Assembly: GCA_963575745.1 (NCBI GenBank)
Contig: CAUYUJ010007191.1
Coordinates: 372,501 to 436,500 of the forward strand
Direction: 5' to 3'
Source of the DNA: Prorocentrum cordatum
Taxonomy: Eukaryota > Sar > Dinophyceae > Prorocentrales > Prorocentraceae
DNA: 64,000 bases
This document shows positions 33,556 to 43,339 of the stretch, piece after piece; positions within the stretch are counted from its first letter, which is position 1; each line of letters opens with the position of its first letter. The notes under the pieces were generated by a model. It was not told the origin of the DNA, did no database searches, and saw nothing but the letters and a program-made list of their open reading frames with translations. A program made the position numbers and the translations under genes.

Positions 33556-33715
33556 TGGCGACGAGGAAAAGGGGGTTAGCAGCCGATAGCCGCAGGTCTT
33601 GAGTTTGAAGCAGTGGCGACGAGGAAGGGGAGTAGCAGCCGATAGCCGCAGGACAACTGATAGCAAGTGGCGACGAGAAAAGGGGGAGATGCAGCCGATA
33701 GCCGCGGAACTGGAA
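33556..33715 (+). repeat. Three tandem units of about 60 bp (GTGGCGACGAG)
   Basis: Each unit has GTGGCGACGAGxAAAxGGGG and CAGCCGATAGCCGCxG. It lies just downstream of the Gag-like frame (minus strand) and may belong to that element. Confidence 0.7.
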
Positions 33716-34114
33716 AGTGAAGCGAGAGGCGGGGGAGAGCGGCCAGAGCCGCAGGACGTCGTCCGAGGTGGGACCGTCCTAGGGGGAGAACAATCCCTCG
33801 GTATACGGGCGCGGCAAGTCTTCCGCGAAGGGGGTCACTCGTTGTCCCGGGAGCCCAACGCCGTGCGCCTTGGCGGCTTTTGTTAGTGTCGGCCCTGCCC
33901 TAGTCGGGGGGCCCCTGCCAGGCCAGCTGCCGGGCTACCAGCGCGCGAGTTCCCTTCCTCTCTGCCGCTTGTCAGCGTATTGCTCGTCACTTTTCGGGGC
34001 GGTCCTTTTCTCCCTGTTTCCCCACGTAGCGCCCCTCCATGAACTCTCCTGGTGGTCCCACCCTTCCCAGCGCGGCCTTGGGCGCCATGGGGCTCCAGAG
34101 CTGGATGCTCCCGA

Positions 34115-35284
34115 CTAGGTGGTCTCCCTGTAGTCGGTGTACGCTGGCGGGGCGGCTGTGCCGGCTCTGGGCTTGCTCCACGGGTGCGGCTGCAAAGCCA
34201 CGCTGTGTGTGCTAGAGGACTGGATCTGCTCGCGGTGGCTTGCCCTGTCAGGTGGGGCCGGAGGGGTGGGTACTGTCCTGCTGCTGTCGGACCAAGGGTA
34301 TGGGTGGCCCTCGCTGTCTTGCCCCTTGGGTGCGCTGGTCCTTGCGCTGCGCTGTAGTAGGTTGCGATATTTCTCGGCGACCTTCTGCCATTCCGCCCAG
34401 AGATGGTGGTGCCTCACCAACTTATAGGCGTCGTAGCCCGCAGCTTCCCACGCCCGCAGGAATTCTTCGCACAGCTCCATTGTGTTCCTCTTGGGGTCCG
34501 AATGGATGCTGACCCAAGGCAGACCTGCCAGGCTGCCTGCCCTGCGGACCCAACCTGTCCACGCCCCGTTGAATGCGCCTCCGAATGTCTTCTGTAGCCT
34601 GGTGACTTTCTCTTGGGCTGGCTCGTCCCTCTGGATGTCGGCCTCGTCGATGGACCTCATGTACATGGGGAGCCCTCCCAGGGGGTCGTCTTGATGTGGA
34701 GGTGGGAGTGGCACTGCCTGTGGGCGAGGCCGTCTCTCTGGGCTGCTGTCCTGCCGGGGGCTGGGCGTCGGGAGGGTCTCGTGCGCTGGCGCTGCGAGCT
34801 CCGGGATAGACTCCTGACGGCTGTCTGGCTTGCTCCCTTTCCCTCTTAGTTTCCTGTTGTCAAGGGCTTCTTCCATGTCCTCCCGGAAGCGGGCCGTCGC
34901 GTATGGCGTCCAAGTGGCCGCTTCCTCCTTGGCGGGGGGGACTGTCCACAGCACTGTCCGCTTGTGGGAGCCATCTCTGTCGCTGGGGCCGTTGGTTTCG
35001 GTTTCCTCGGCTTGCTGCGGGGGACTGTCGACCATGGAGACGGTCCTGTCTGGTGGATTGTCCTCATCCCAGTCTACCTCGAATGGGTTGTCGCCATTAC
35101 CGTGGGGGTCCTTGTCAGGGGATGGTTCATCCTTTATCTCCTTGGTCGCTTTTGTGGCTCCTGGGGGCTGCTGGCGGAGGTCATCGCCAGGGGTGCGGCC
35201 GTCCGAGGCTGGTGGGCGCTTGTGCCAGGCAGCGGCGGGGGAGTGGTCTCCGGTGTCGTTGGAGAGGATACGCGCAGCCTCCCG
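34115..35284 (-). CDS. Gag-like open frame of a probable retrotransposon
   Basis: The frame is open for 390 codons ending in a stop at 34115. Immediately upstream (35285-35310) is CTAACTCCTTCCATTTCAATAG on the minus strand, a textbook branch site, pyrimidine tract and acceptor. The protein has a Pro/Ser/Asp-rich N-terminal part. A compact domain follows (MYMRSIDEADIQ, TRLQKTFGGAFNGAWTGWVR, CEEFLRAWEAAGYDAYKLV, WAEWQKVAEKYRNLLQR), with a low-complexity tail. This layout resembles a retroelement capsid region. No zinc knuckle or protease is visible and no polymerase follows. A host exon is possible but less likely given the retroelement debris around it. Confidence 0.5.
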   Translation of the reverse strand, partial: REAARILSNDTGDHSPAAAWHKRPPASDGRTPGDDLRQQPPGATKATKEIKDEPSPDKDPHGNGDNPFEVDWDEDNPPDRTVSMVDSPPQQAEETETNGPSDRDGSHKRTVLWTVPPAKEEAATWTPYATARFREDMEEALDNRKLRGKGSKPDSRQESIPELAAPAHETLPTPSPRQDSSPERRPRPQAVPLPPPHQDDPLGGLPMYMRSIDEADIQRDEPAQEKVTRLQKTFGGAFNGAWTGWVRRAGSLAGLPWVSIHSDPKRNTMELCEEFLRAWEAAGYDAYKLVRHHHLWAEWQKVAEKYRNLLQRSARTSAPKGQDSEGHPYPWSDSSRTVPTPPAPPDRASHREQIQSSSTHSVALQPHPWSKPRAGTAAPPAYTDYRETT

Positions 35285-35828
35285 CTATTGAAATGGAAGG
35301 AGTTAGGGCGAAGTGGTCTGATCAAGCACCGACGCCAGAAAAAGACTGCTGAGAACGAGAAGTATAACAAAAAGGCCTCCATTGGCGGACCACGAACGCA
35401 ACAACTGTAGCAGAGCCCCGCCGAAGCGAGAGGCAGCCAGAAGTGGCCACGGCAAAAGCCTGCTGCCTAGATCTGGTTGCTGGCTCCTGCGCGGAGAGGC
35501 AGACAGGGAGACAGACAGGAAGGACCACCGCTGGATGCCCCAGGCTATCTCCCTTCGATGATTCCCAGCACCCCGCACTGCGCCACCACGGGACCCCGCC
35601 CCCCCTTTTGCCCACTCCGCCGCCTCGTCCCCGACCTCCGCCCCGTCCCCGCTCCTCCTCTCGCTCACCGCGCTGAGTTCACAACGAAAACGAAGCAATG
35701 GCTCTCCGACCACCTCACTCAGAATCCACCCAAACCACCTGGCTTCTCACAGCAGGCTTGCCCGACGTCATGGGGACGTCCTCCTTCCGCCCTCCCCTGC
35801 TCGTCCCCCAAGGTTCCCTCCTCCTCGC

Positions 35829-35911
35829 ACTCCGAGGCTCCTCGCGATGCGCCTCACCGCCTCCCTGGGCAACGTGATGGCGCTCAGGCCTGGGTCTTCG
35901 GCCTCCGCATC
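35829..35911 (-). CDS. POLE3-like gene, exon with histone-fold helix 1
   Basis: An 83-bp exon reads DAEAEDPGLSAITLPREAVR followed by RIARSLGV. LPxxxVxRI is the helix-1 signature of this histone-fold group (human POLE3 has LPNAVITRIIKEAL). The acceptor is CCCTTTGCGACAG (AG at 35912-35913), preceded by a (CCT)n tract on this strand. The donor is GCGAGG at 35828, again a GC donor. The exon ends with two bases of a Val codon that the helix-2 exon completes in frame. Joined, the loop between helices 1 and 2 is about four residues longer than in human POLE3. Confidence 0.65.
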
Positions 35912-35970
35912 CTGTCGCAAAGGGAAGCGGCGGCTGTCAGCGTCGGAGTCGTCGGCGTCGTCGTCGTCAG

Positions 35971-36030
35971 AGGAGGAGGAGGAGGAGGAGAAGGAGGAGG
36001 AGGAAGAGGAGGAGGAGGAGGTGGGAGGGA
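35971..36030 (+). repeat. (GGA)n microsatellite, minus-strand pyrimidine tract
   Basis: Lies about 60 bases upstream of the helix-1 exon on the minus strand. The purine-rich stretch continues imperfectly to about 36250. A second small GGA array is at 36455-36490. Confidence 0.9.
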
Positions 36031-36842
36031 AGAGGACGAACGAGGAGTATGAGGAGGAAGAGGAGCCAGACAAGAGGGAGGGGGAGACAAGGAGAGAGAA
36101 AGAACATGAGACGGATGAGAGCAAGAGGAGAGGATGATGCCGAGAACTGAGAACGAGGGCGACGGTGAGAAGGACGAGGAGACTGGAAAGGAGGATGAGG
36201 AGGGGGAGGAGGAGGGGCAAGATGAGGCGACGGAAGAAGATGTGGAGGGAGCGGGAGGGTGAGGATGAAGATAAAGGATAAGAGGTCGGAGTGCGGAGGA
36301 GAAAACGGAGTGGTGTTTCTACTGGTTCTCAAAAGATGATCCGGATTTCCAGGGGGCTCTTGCGGCCTCGAAAAGCAAGGGGATGGGGCGGACTGGTGTA
36401 TAAGTGAAAGGGAAGGCGAAGGCGAAGGAGGAGGGGGATGGGGTAAGAAGCAGCAGCAAGGAGGAGGAGGAGGAGGAGGAGGAGGAGGATCTTTGACATC
36501 AACCGCCAATGCACGCACGGAGTAGCCCAGGCCACCCTCCTGTACCAAGGGAGCTTGGGGCCCCGCCAAAAAAATACAGAGGACCTCGCAGCAAGAGAGG
36601 CTCTCGAACCTCCACTGGGTGACACGAGCAAGCACCGAATAACAAAAGCATCACATGACAGGCCAGGGGCCAAGCTCAACGGTAACCTCTGTTCTTTTCG
36701 GATGTTTCCCTTTGCAAATGGAAGACCAGGCGCTTTTGGCTCCATTGGACTGCGGAACACCATGACACTTCCCAGACATATTCCGAGGGTGCCGTGGCTG
36801 GTGTATGCTTTACATCTCGTGCACATGATCAGCAACGCATTA

Positions 36843-37705
36843 TCAGAGCAAGCGAGCGCTAAACAACGGTGCTCCCAAAGGACATTGGCCTTCGGGAGGC
36901 TCGGTACAGGCGCTGGTAGGCGGGGGCTCCAGACGATTCGGATCCAACGACTCTGGAGCCTTGACGCCTTTGGACACCCTGAAACAAGTTTCACACTGCC
37001 GGAAGCGTGAAACGCGCACCCAGCTGTGGGCTGGACCAGTTATTTTGGGCTGAGTGGGTTTAGCCGACCTCTCTAACGCAACCCCTTTCAGGTTCAGTCG
37101 GGGCCAAGAGGGCATCACATCACAAGAAAGATTGGCACCCGCTTTGGATACCTTCAGCACGCGGTCAAGCCATTGCGTCTCCTCGAGGTTGGGCTGAGGG
37201 TGTCTAGACAGCGTGCTCTTGGCGACAATGTCAACCAAATCATTCTCTTCCTTGAGGAAACGTTCGCGCGTGCGCAAATCCGGCGAATCGGCAACGTGGG
37301 CTCTAACCTTACAAACGCCGTCGACCACCTTGCGGTGAGTGGGAAGCAAAAAGCCCGCATAAGGTCTCTTGTAGCACAACGCTCGGACTAAAGGTTCATC
37401 CGCTTGAACATCTACGTTCTTGCAGTCGGAATAGATGGAAGAACCTCGAAGGGCGTGCATTGCGGCCACAGCGTAGGCGCCGAACTCACCTGCCTGGGCC
37501 GTTTGAGGGTACGGCGCCCAGATTGGCCCACTAAAGCGGGCGAGCTCGTTCGCCTCATCATCTACTAATACCACCCCTCAGCCAGCCCTGGATAGTTCAG
37601 GAATGGTGTGGGACATACTGGATCCGTCGACGAAGATGTGTTCCCGCAAATCTTCGAAACTAGTCTTCTCAGGGTAACCCCTCCAACGAAGCTCAACACC
37701 ATGGT
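36843..37705 (-). pseudogene. Retrotransposon RNase H fragment with one in-frame stop
   Basis: One frame carries the whole RNase H pattern: HIFVDGSS (first Asp), SRAG then a stop then GVVLVDDE, QAGEFGAYAVAAM (Glu), YSDCKNV (Asp), KVRAHVAD (His) and ENDLVDIVAKS (last Asp). A cysteine motif (CETC) and tail follow. The stop TGA at 37578-37580 falls exactly where related proteins have Trp (RAGW), so it looks like a single TGG-to-TGA change. Homology begins abruptly at a GGA array (about 37705), as in a 5'-truncated LINE. It lies in the first intron of the POLE3-like gene. Confidence 0.65.
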
Positions 37706-37709
37706 CATC

Positions 37710-37860
37710 AGGAGGAGGAAGAGGAGGAGGAGGAGGACGAGAATGAGGAGGAGGAGGAGGAGGAGGAGCAGAAGGAAGAGGAGGAAGAAAATGAGGAAGA
37801 GGAGGTGTAGGTGTAGGAGGAGGAGGAGGAGGAGGAGGAGGAGGAGGAGGAGAGAAGGGC
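37710..37860 (+). repeat. (GGA)n microsatellite
   Basis: GGA units with GAGGAA interruptions, forming the upstream boundary of the RNase H fragment. Confidence 0.95.
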
Positions 37861-37980
37861 GGGGGCGGCGAGGCGAGGCGAGCGCGGATAGCCGCTGTCG
37901 CGCCCAAAAGCGTGCGGCCGCGCGCCTCGAAGGCGTTGGGGCAGTGGGGCCGTCGCCCCTCAGGGAGAGTGGACAACCGC

Positions 37981-38160
37981 TCCTCTCCTCCTCCTCCTCC
38001 CTCCTCCTCCTCCCTCCTCCTCCTCCTCCTCCTCCTCCTCCTCCTCCTCCCTCCTCCCCTCCTCCTCCTCCCCCACCCCACCACCACGCACCACGCACCA
38101 CGCACCACGCACCACGCACCACCCACAACCCACCACCCACCACCCACCAACCACCACCCT
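37981..38160 (+). repeat. (CCT)n then (CACCACG)n microsatellites
   Basis: CCT array to about 38065, then CACCACGCACCACGCACC units grading into CCACCCACCAACC. Confidence 0.9.
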
Positions 38161-38294
38161 CCAGAGCCGAAGCTCTCTACGAATGCCGTGCACATCCTTC
38201 CAAGAGACATGTGCCTTGGCTGGCAGAGCAGATGCTGACGCCCGAGCGGGTTCCGGATTTCGACCAGCGCCAAGGCCGCATCTATACTATTATG

Positions 38295-38418
38295 GCCATC
38301 GCTCGGACGTCCATTCCCTGTGTTTTCTTCGGTGTCGTGCGTGGCTTTTTCGCCAGATGATCAAGGATGCTCCTCGATGGTCCTCGCCGAGGGAAAAATG
38401 CACACGTCCGAGCGATGC
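38295..38418 (+). mobile_element. M6 short inverted-repeat element, copy 2
   Basis: Ends CCATCGCTCGGACGT and ACGTCCGAGCGATG as in copy 1. It is bracketed by a direct repeat of about 60 bp (38215-38275 and 38424-38485, sharing CTTGGCTGGCAGAGCAGATG), so element and flank were duplicated together. Confidence 0.75.
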
Positions 38419-38499
38419 CAAGACCTTGGCTGGCAGAGCAGATGCTGACGCCCGAGCGGGTTCCGGATTTCGACCGGCGCCAGCCACGGCCGCATCTGT

Positions 38500-39190
38500 A
38501 CCATGAGTTTCCGCACCATTGGTGCATCCTCGTCGGACTACTCTGGGGGTACTGTGCGAAACACCCCCACCTCGAAGATCTGTCGAGACGTCAGCATACA
38601 CTGACTCCCGTTGGGCTAAAGGAGACAACCGATGCTCGATGTGATCGTAAAATCGTACGAAATCAACTGCTGCATGTACTGATTATGGGGTGTGGGCATG
38701 GGCACCGTCGGATGGAGAATCCACATCACTCTCTGGGTTAGAACTATCCGTCATGACCATCTGGCTTGTGCGTGACTGTGTTTGGGGGCATTCTGGCATG
38801 GAATCTGGCACTGGATGTTCTCGCACCGAACGTCGGCTGCTCAGTTGAGAGCGATCCGAACAACGCTGGAACCCAAAGGCTTGGGAGTACCCAGAGACTT
38901 GTCATCCAAATGCTGTTCGGACTATGCACCACCAAGTACTACAACACAATGAAGAGGTACGTATTCGACAGCGTCTGCACGCAGTTGTTCATGGACTGCT
39001 CCAATCTACTAGCTAAATGCGGACTCGACTTTGTGGCGAACTCATTCGACGCTGCAGCAACACCGTCACACTAAAAAAGGAAACTGATGCATACGTCCAG
39101 TTGTGTCGGTCAAAGTTTCACGAATCGCAAATCGTCTGTCGCGCAGCTCTCGGCGTTTCGATCTCGATATCTGAGAGAGCGTGATCCACC
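38500..39190. other. No gene recognised
   Basis: Unique sequence of more balanced composition inside the first intron of the POLE3-like gene. Small open frames are present, but none has a domain or supported splice sites. Confidence 0.4.
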
Positions 39191-39246
39191 GCCGCTTTAC
39201 TGTGGAAAAAACCTTTTCCTCCCTCGCCAACCCCCTTTTCCCTCCC

Positions 39247-40180
39247 CGGAACGAAAACCGGGGGGGGGGTTCGAACCCCCCCCCCCCCCCCCCCCCCGGA
39301 TCCCCGGCACTACCGGTTCGAACTCACCGCCAGCAAACGACTCCCGGTCCCCACCACCGTCCGCATCACATCCCCCACTGGTGTTCCCAGCACCACTGTC
39401 CTCACCACCGCTGTCCCCACTGGTTCCACCACCGCCCCTACTGTCCCCACCAGTGGCCCCACCACTGTCGCACTGTCCCCGCTGTCCCCAGAACTGTTCC
39501 CACCACGGTTCCACTCTCCCCACTGTCTCCACGGCCCCAACCACTGCCCGACTATCCCCACTGTCCCCACTGTCCCACTGACTCCTCCGCTGTCCCACTG
39601 AGCTGTCCCACTGTTCCCACCACTGTCCCCACTGTCCCCACCACTGTCCCCACTGTACCTCTGTCCCATTGTCCCACCGCCGTCCTCGCCACCGCCTTCA
39701 CCACTGTCCCCACCACCATTGTACCCTCCACTGTCCCACTGTTTCCACCTCATTCCCATTGTCCCCACACCACTGTCCCCACCACCACCGTCACCACCAC
39801 TGTCCACTGTCCCCCCCTGTTCCCACCATTGTCCCCACCACTGTCCCCACCACTACCGTCCCCACCACTGTCCCACTGTCCCACTGTCCCCACCACTGTC
39901 CCGCTATCCCCTCACCACTGTCCCCACCAACACCGTCCCCACCACTGTCCGCACCCCCACTCGGTTTTCGAGGGGGGGGGGTTCGAACCGGTAGTGACCC
40001 CCCCCGGTTTTCCGGATCCGGAGGGGGGGGGGGGGGAGGGGTTCGAACCGGTAGTGACCCCCCCCCTTTTCATGATGAGCAGGGGGGGGGGGGGGGGGGG
40101 GTTCGAACCGGTAGTGAGGGGGGGGGGGGGGGGGGGGTGGGGTTCGAACCGGTAGTGACCCCCCCCGGTTTTCCGCCAGC
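39247..40180 (+). repeat. G/C homopolymer array around a CCCCACCACTGT minisatellite
   Basis: Long C runs near 39275-39297 and G runs of 10-20 bases at 39968-40140 alternate with TTCGAACCGGTAGTGACCCCCCC. Between them (39330-39955) is a degenerate CCCCACCACTGTCC minisatellite. CACTACCGGTTCGAA at the left and TTCGAACCGGTAGTG at the right are inverted copies. Confidence 0.85.
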
Positions 40181-40439
40181 AGCGGTAGAACACGCTCTTT
40201 CCGATATCTTTGCCCTGCTCTCTGCCGCACAAGGTTGCAAACGAGGATCGAAGGCATCGCCGGGTGGGGCCAGTTCCAGAAACAGGACACGATTGAATTG
40301 AACGCCTTCGCAAGTCGGTCGCTGATGAGCGTGGGGCTTGCTTCTCTTGTCAGTCCTGAGCCAATAGCTCGAGTCGACATCTTGAGAGGGGGGGAGAGGA
40401 AGGGAAGGGGGTCTTTGTTTATCTTCTAAGGAGCTGGCC

Positions 40440-40640
40440 CTGATTGTCGGTCTGACGGCTATGTTGTCGCCGTCGCCGCCTGGTCGCGGCCTCGTAGCCG
40501 CCCGTCGTCTGGGCCTGATTGTCGGTCGCCGCGCTTATTGTCGTCGGCGCCGCCCGTCGCCGCCGTCCGTCGCCTCTGCTTCTGGGCATGGCTGTCGGTC
40601 GCCGCGCTTGTTGTCGCCGTCGCCGCCCCGTCGCCGCCCG
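40440..40640 (+). repeat. GTCGCCGTCGCCGCC tandem repeat
   Basis: Three imperfect units of about 70 bp with TGTCGGTCGCCGCGCTTxTTGTCG. From 40690 to 40930 follow degenerate GCATTGCTTTGCATTGC and GCACAACATxxATTGCAC units. Confidence 0.7.
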
Positions 40641-41119
40641 CTTGCATTGCATTGGGCCGCTTTCCATTGTTTTTTGTTTTTGCGTTCCGCCGCTATTCAT
40701 TGCTTCGCATTGCCTTGCGTTGCTTTGCATTGCTCCGCGTTGCTTTGAACAACAAAGATTGCACCGCCTATCTTGCGCCAGTTAGCTTGCACAACATAAA
40801 TAGCACTACATCAATTGCACCGCATTTACTGCACAACACTTAATGCACAACATGGACTGCACAACATGGGGTGCACCACACATATTGCTTCTCATAGGGC
40901 GGCAACACACAGAGCGCACCACACAGATTGCCCAACATATCCGCCACCGTGCCTCTGGCACGAAGTGGAGTGCCCCAAGGCTCACGCAACCCTGAGAGGT
41001 ACAAGATTTTTAGGCTTCTTCAGGGCCCGGACCCCCGGTGTCCCGAGCGCTCCTGGGCGCCACCCGGCGCTCTCGGGCGCTTCCGGGGTCTTTCGCGCAG
41101 GCATCTGGGACGGTCCCCT

Positions 41120-41290
41120 CGCCCAGGGGGGGCCCCAGAACGGGCCAAGAAAGCCCCAGGAAGCCGCCCAGACGGTCCAGGAGGGCACAAAATCGCCAAA
41201 AGATCGCTCCGAGACCACCAAGAGGCCGCCAAGAGGCCTCGAAGCCCACGAGGCCTCCAAGGGCACTCCCAAGAGGGCTCCAAGAGGCAA
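41120..41290 (+). repeat. GGCCxCCAAGAGG minisatellite
   Basis: Same family as 1630-1800. CT-rich sequence follows at 41500-41700. Confidence 0.7.
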
Positions 41291-41880
41291 AAACCATTGA
41301 TTGTCCAGAGATTGTTGAATTATTTTGGCGTTCCGCCTTCGAAACCGCCCTTGCTTTACTTCTGACGACTTCTGTGGGCCTTCCACCGATGGCGAGGGAT
41401 CAGCCCCTCAATTTCTTGGAAACGAGGCCCTACCTAGGATACCACGTGGCGGCGGGCAGAGAGGTAGAAGCGAGTGGAGGGGAGGCAGAAGTCAGAAGGC
41501 TCCCTCCCCTCACATCCCCCTCCCTTCTCCATCCTCCATCGTCATCCCTCCCTCCTCCTCCTCCTCCACATCATCCTGGATGTCCTTCTGTTGTTCAGAA
41601 GCCTCCGAAACCTCTACCTCCTCTTCTCCCCTTCTCCCACATCTTCCCTCCTTCCCCTCCGCTGTTCCTCCCCCCTTCCTCTTCGCACTCCTCCAGCAAG
41701 GGAGGACAGAGGGATGGAGGAGAAGGCAGGAAGGGATGCACCCCACACGCGCGTGCGCGTCCTACGCCCCCTGGACCACCATGGTGCTCATGAACATGCC
41801 CACTCACCAATGAAGCACCAGGGCCGCCGAAGGGGCAGGAACACTCAGCACCCGCTCCCCTCAGGATCCCATCTCCTCAC

Positions 41881-42010
41881 CATCTGTGCTGTGAGATGCT
41901 GGCAAGTCCTTCGCCGGCTCCCCCGCCGCAGCCGCCTCGGCGCCCGGAGCGTCCAGCGACTCCGCGCCAGCGGCGAAGGTATGCCCCGCGGGCGCCATCG
42001 CCCCGGCCAT
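41881..42010 (-). CDS. POLE3-like gene, probable first exon
   Basis: ATG at 42008-42010 opens a frame MAGAMAPAGHTFAAGAESLD followed by an Ala/Glu-rich stretch to AKDLPASHSTD. A canonical GTGAGG donor follows at 41880. Upstream on the minus strand CCGTTGCAG lies 17 bases before the ATG and could take the trans-spliced leader. The next exon starts with the same four bases (GATG) that end this one. Joining across that repeat keeps the frame (STD, then AEAEDPG), although the exact cut is ambiguous: GT with a shifted acceptor, or a GA-AG intron. The assignment rests on strand, phase and position; an acidic N-terminus is plausible for this family. Confidence 0.45.
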
Positions 42011-42461
42011 CGCTCCCGCCGTCCGCCTGCAACGGCCCAGGCCCGGCCGATCCTTCCAGACTCGCGAGCGGCAACCATCGCCGTGCTTACTCTAGTAGTG
42101 GAAACAATTGGTTTTCAAAATGTTTGGTCTTGAGAAGCTCTGCGTGGCGACGCCCCCGTCGCCACGCGTGCCCTCTGCGTGCCTGAGGGGACGCCGCCAC
42201 GTAGAAGTACTGGAGACCAAGCATTTGGGGCGTCGCTAAGCACGCCCTCTGCGTGGCTGCGACCATTTGTTAAAACCCTAAAACCAAGTAAATTCACGAA
42301 TAGAGTATCCGTGCCCTCGCGGCCTGGGAGCGATCCCGTGGGTGCGCGGTCGCCCGGATGCGTTCCGCGAGGGGCAGCCGCGACGAAAAGTCCGCGTATC
42401 CATGGGGTCGCGGCCCAGGGGCCCGGTCCACGAGGCCAGAGATGTGGACATTTGTTTTATA

Positions 42462-42463
42462 TT

Positions 42464-42499
<36 letters not shown>

Positions 42500-42503
42500 T
42501 TCA
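42462..42503. repeat. (TA)n microsatellite
   Basis: Alternating TA tract. Flanking 42011-42460 and 42504-42715 hold no supported gene. Confidence 0.9.
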
Positions 42504-42720
42504 AAAAATGTTCGGTCTATTTTGTTAGTGCTTTCTTTTTTTACGGAAGACCCCTTGTTGGAGGTTCCTAGGTGTTCTTGAGACGTGCCCTGCTCAAACC
42601 GTCGGCGGCCTCTGCAGCCTCCAGAGGCCTCCGGGCACCGCTGATAGCTCCGAGGTCCTCCAGAGGCCTCCTGCTGGAGGAGAAGGAAAGTCGATGAGTC
42701 AAGATCGGCGGCGACGATAA

Positions 42721-42915
42721 TCGGGTCGGGCGAAAGGGGGGGATAGCAAAGGAGGGGGTTGAGGATCAGCTTACGTAGCTGATTTTCCCGGCGCCTCCCG
42801 GCGCCGGAGGCGGCCATGTATCGAGGAATGTGCCTCTCGGTGAGGCCGAAACCAGCTGCATGCAGCGGATTTCGTAACCTCCCCTTTCCCAATCCCCCCC
42901 TTTCGTCCGGCCCGA
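42721..42915 (+). mobile_element. M5 short inverted-repeat element, copy C
   Basis: The 195-bp element runs from TCGGGTCGGGCGAAAGGGGGG to CCCCCCTTTCGTCCGGCCCGA and is flanked by a perfect GATAA duplication (42716-42720 and 42916-42920). Its interior matches copies A and B throughout. Confidence 0.9.
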
Positions 42916-43339
42916 GATAAGGGCGAATAGCCCAGGGGCGGACATTACACGCATTCGCCGGGGAGCCTCGCCGAAGACAAAGATCATCGGCGCCCCTGGC
43001 TACATGTATTGCTCCCCCCCTGGGCTATTCGCCCCTATCGTCGCCTCTGACAAGATGGTGAGCAGGTCCCGCCTGCGAGAACCTCCCCAAGAGCGCCCGC
43101 TCACCCTCTACAGCGGGAGACAGCGGGGTGAATATGTTCCACATCACTCCTCGGATGCCAACGATGCCAGGTTCATAGAAAGCAAAACGACTGCTCTCCC
43201 TAAAAAGATGCAAGGCCCGAGCACAGCGATGTTTAAAACGCGCTGGCGTTTAGAACGAAAAACAAGTCGAACCCGACTGTTGTGCAACGAACGATTACAA
43301 ACGAAACTGGTGCAAACGAAAACGGAAAACGAAACGAGC

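Noticed and set aside
39255-39300. T-arm-like GGGGGTTCGAACCCCC
   Set aside because: It results from homopolymer runs around TTCGAA. No other tRNA parts are nearby, and the motif recurs as a repeat unit.
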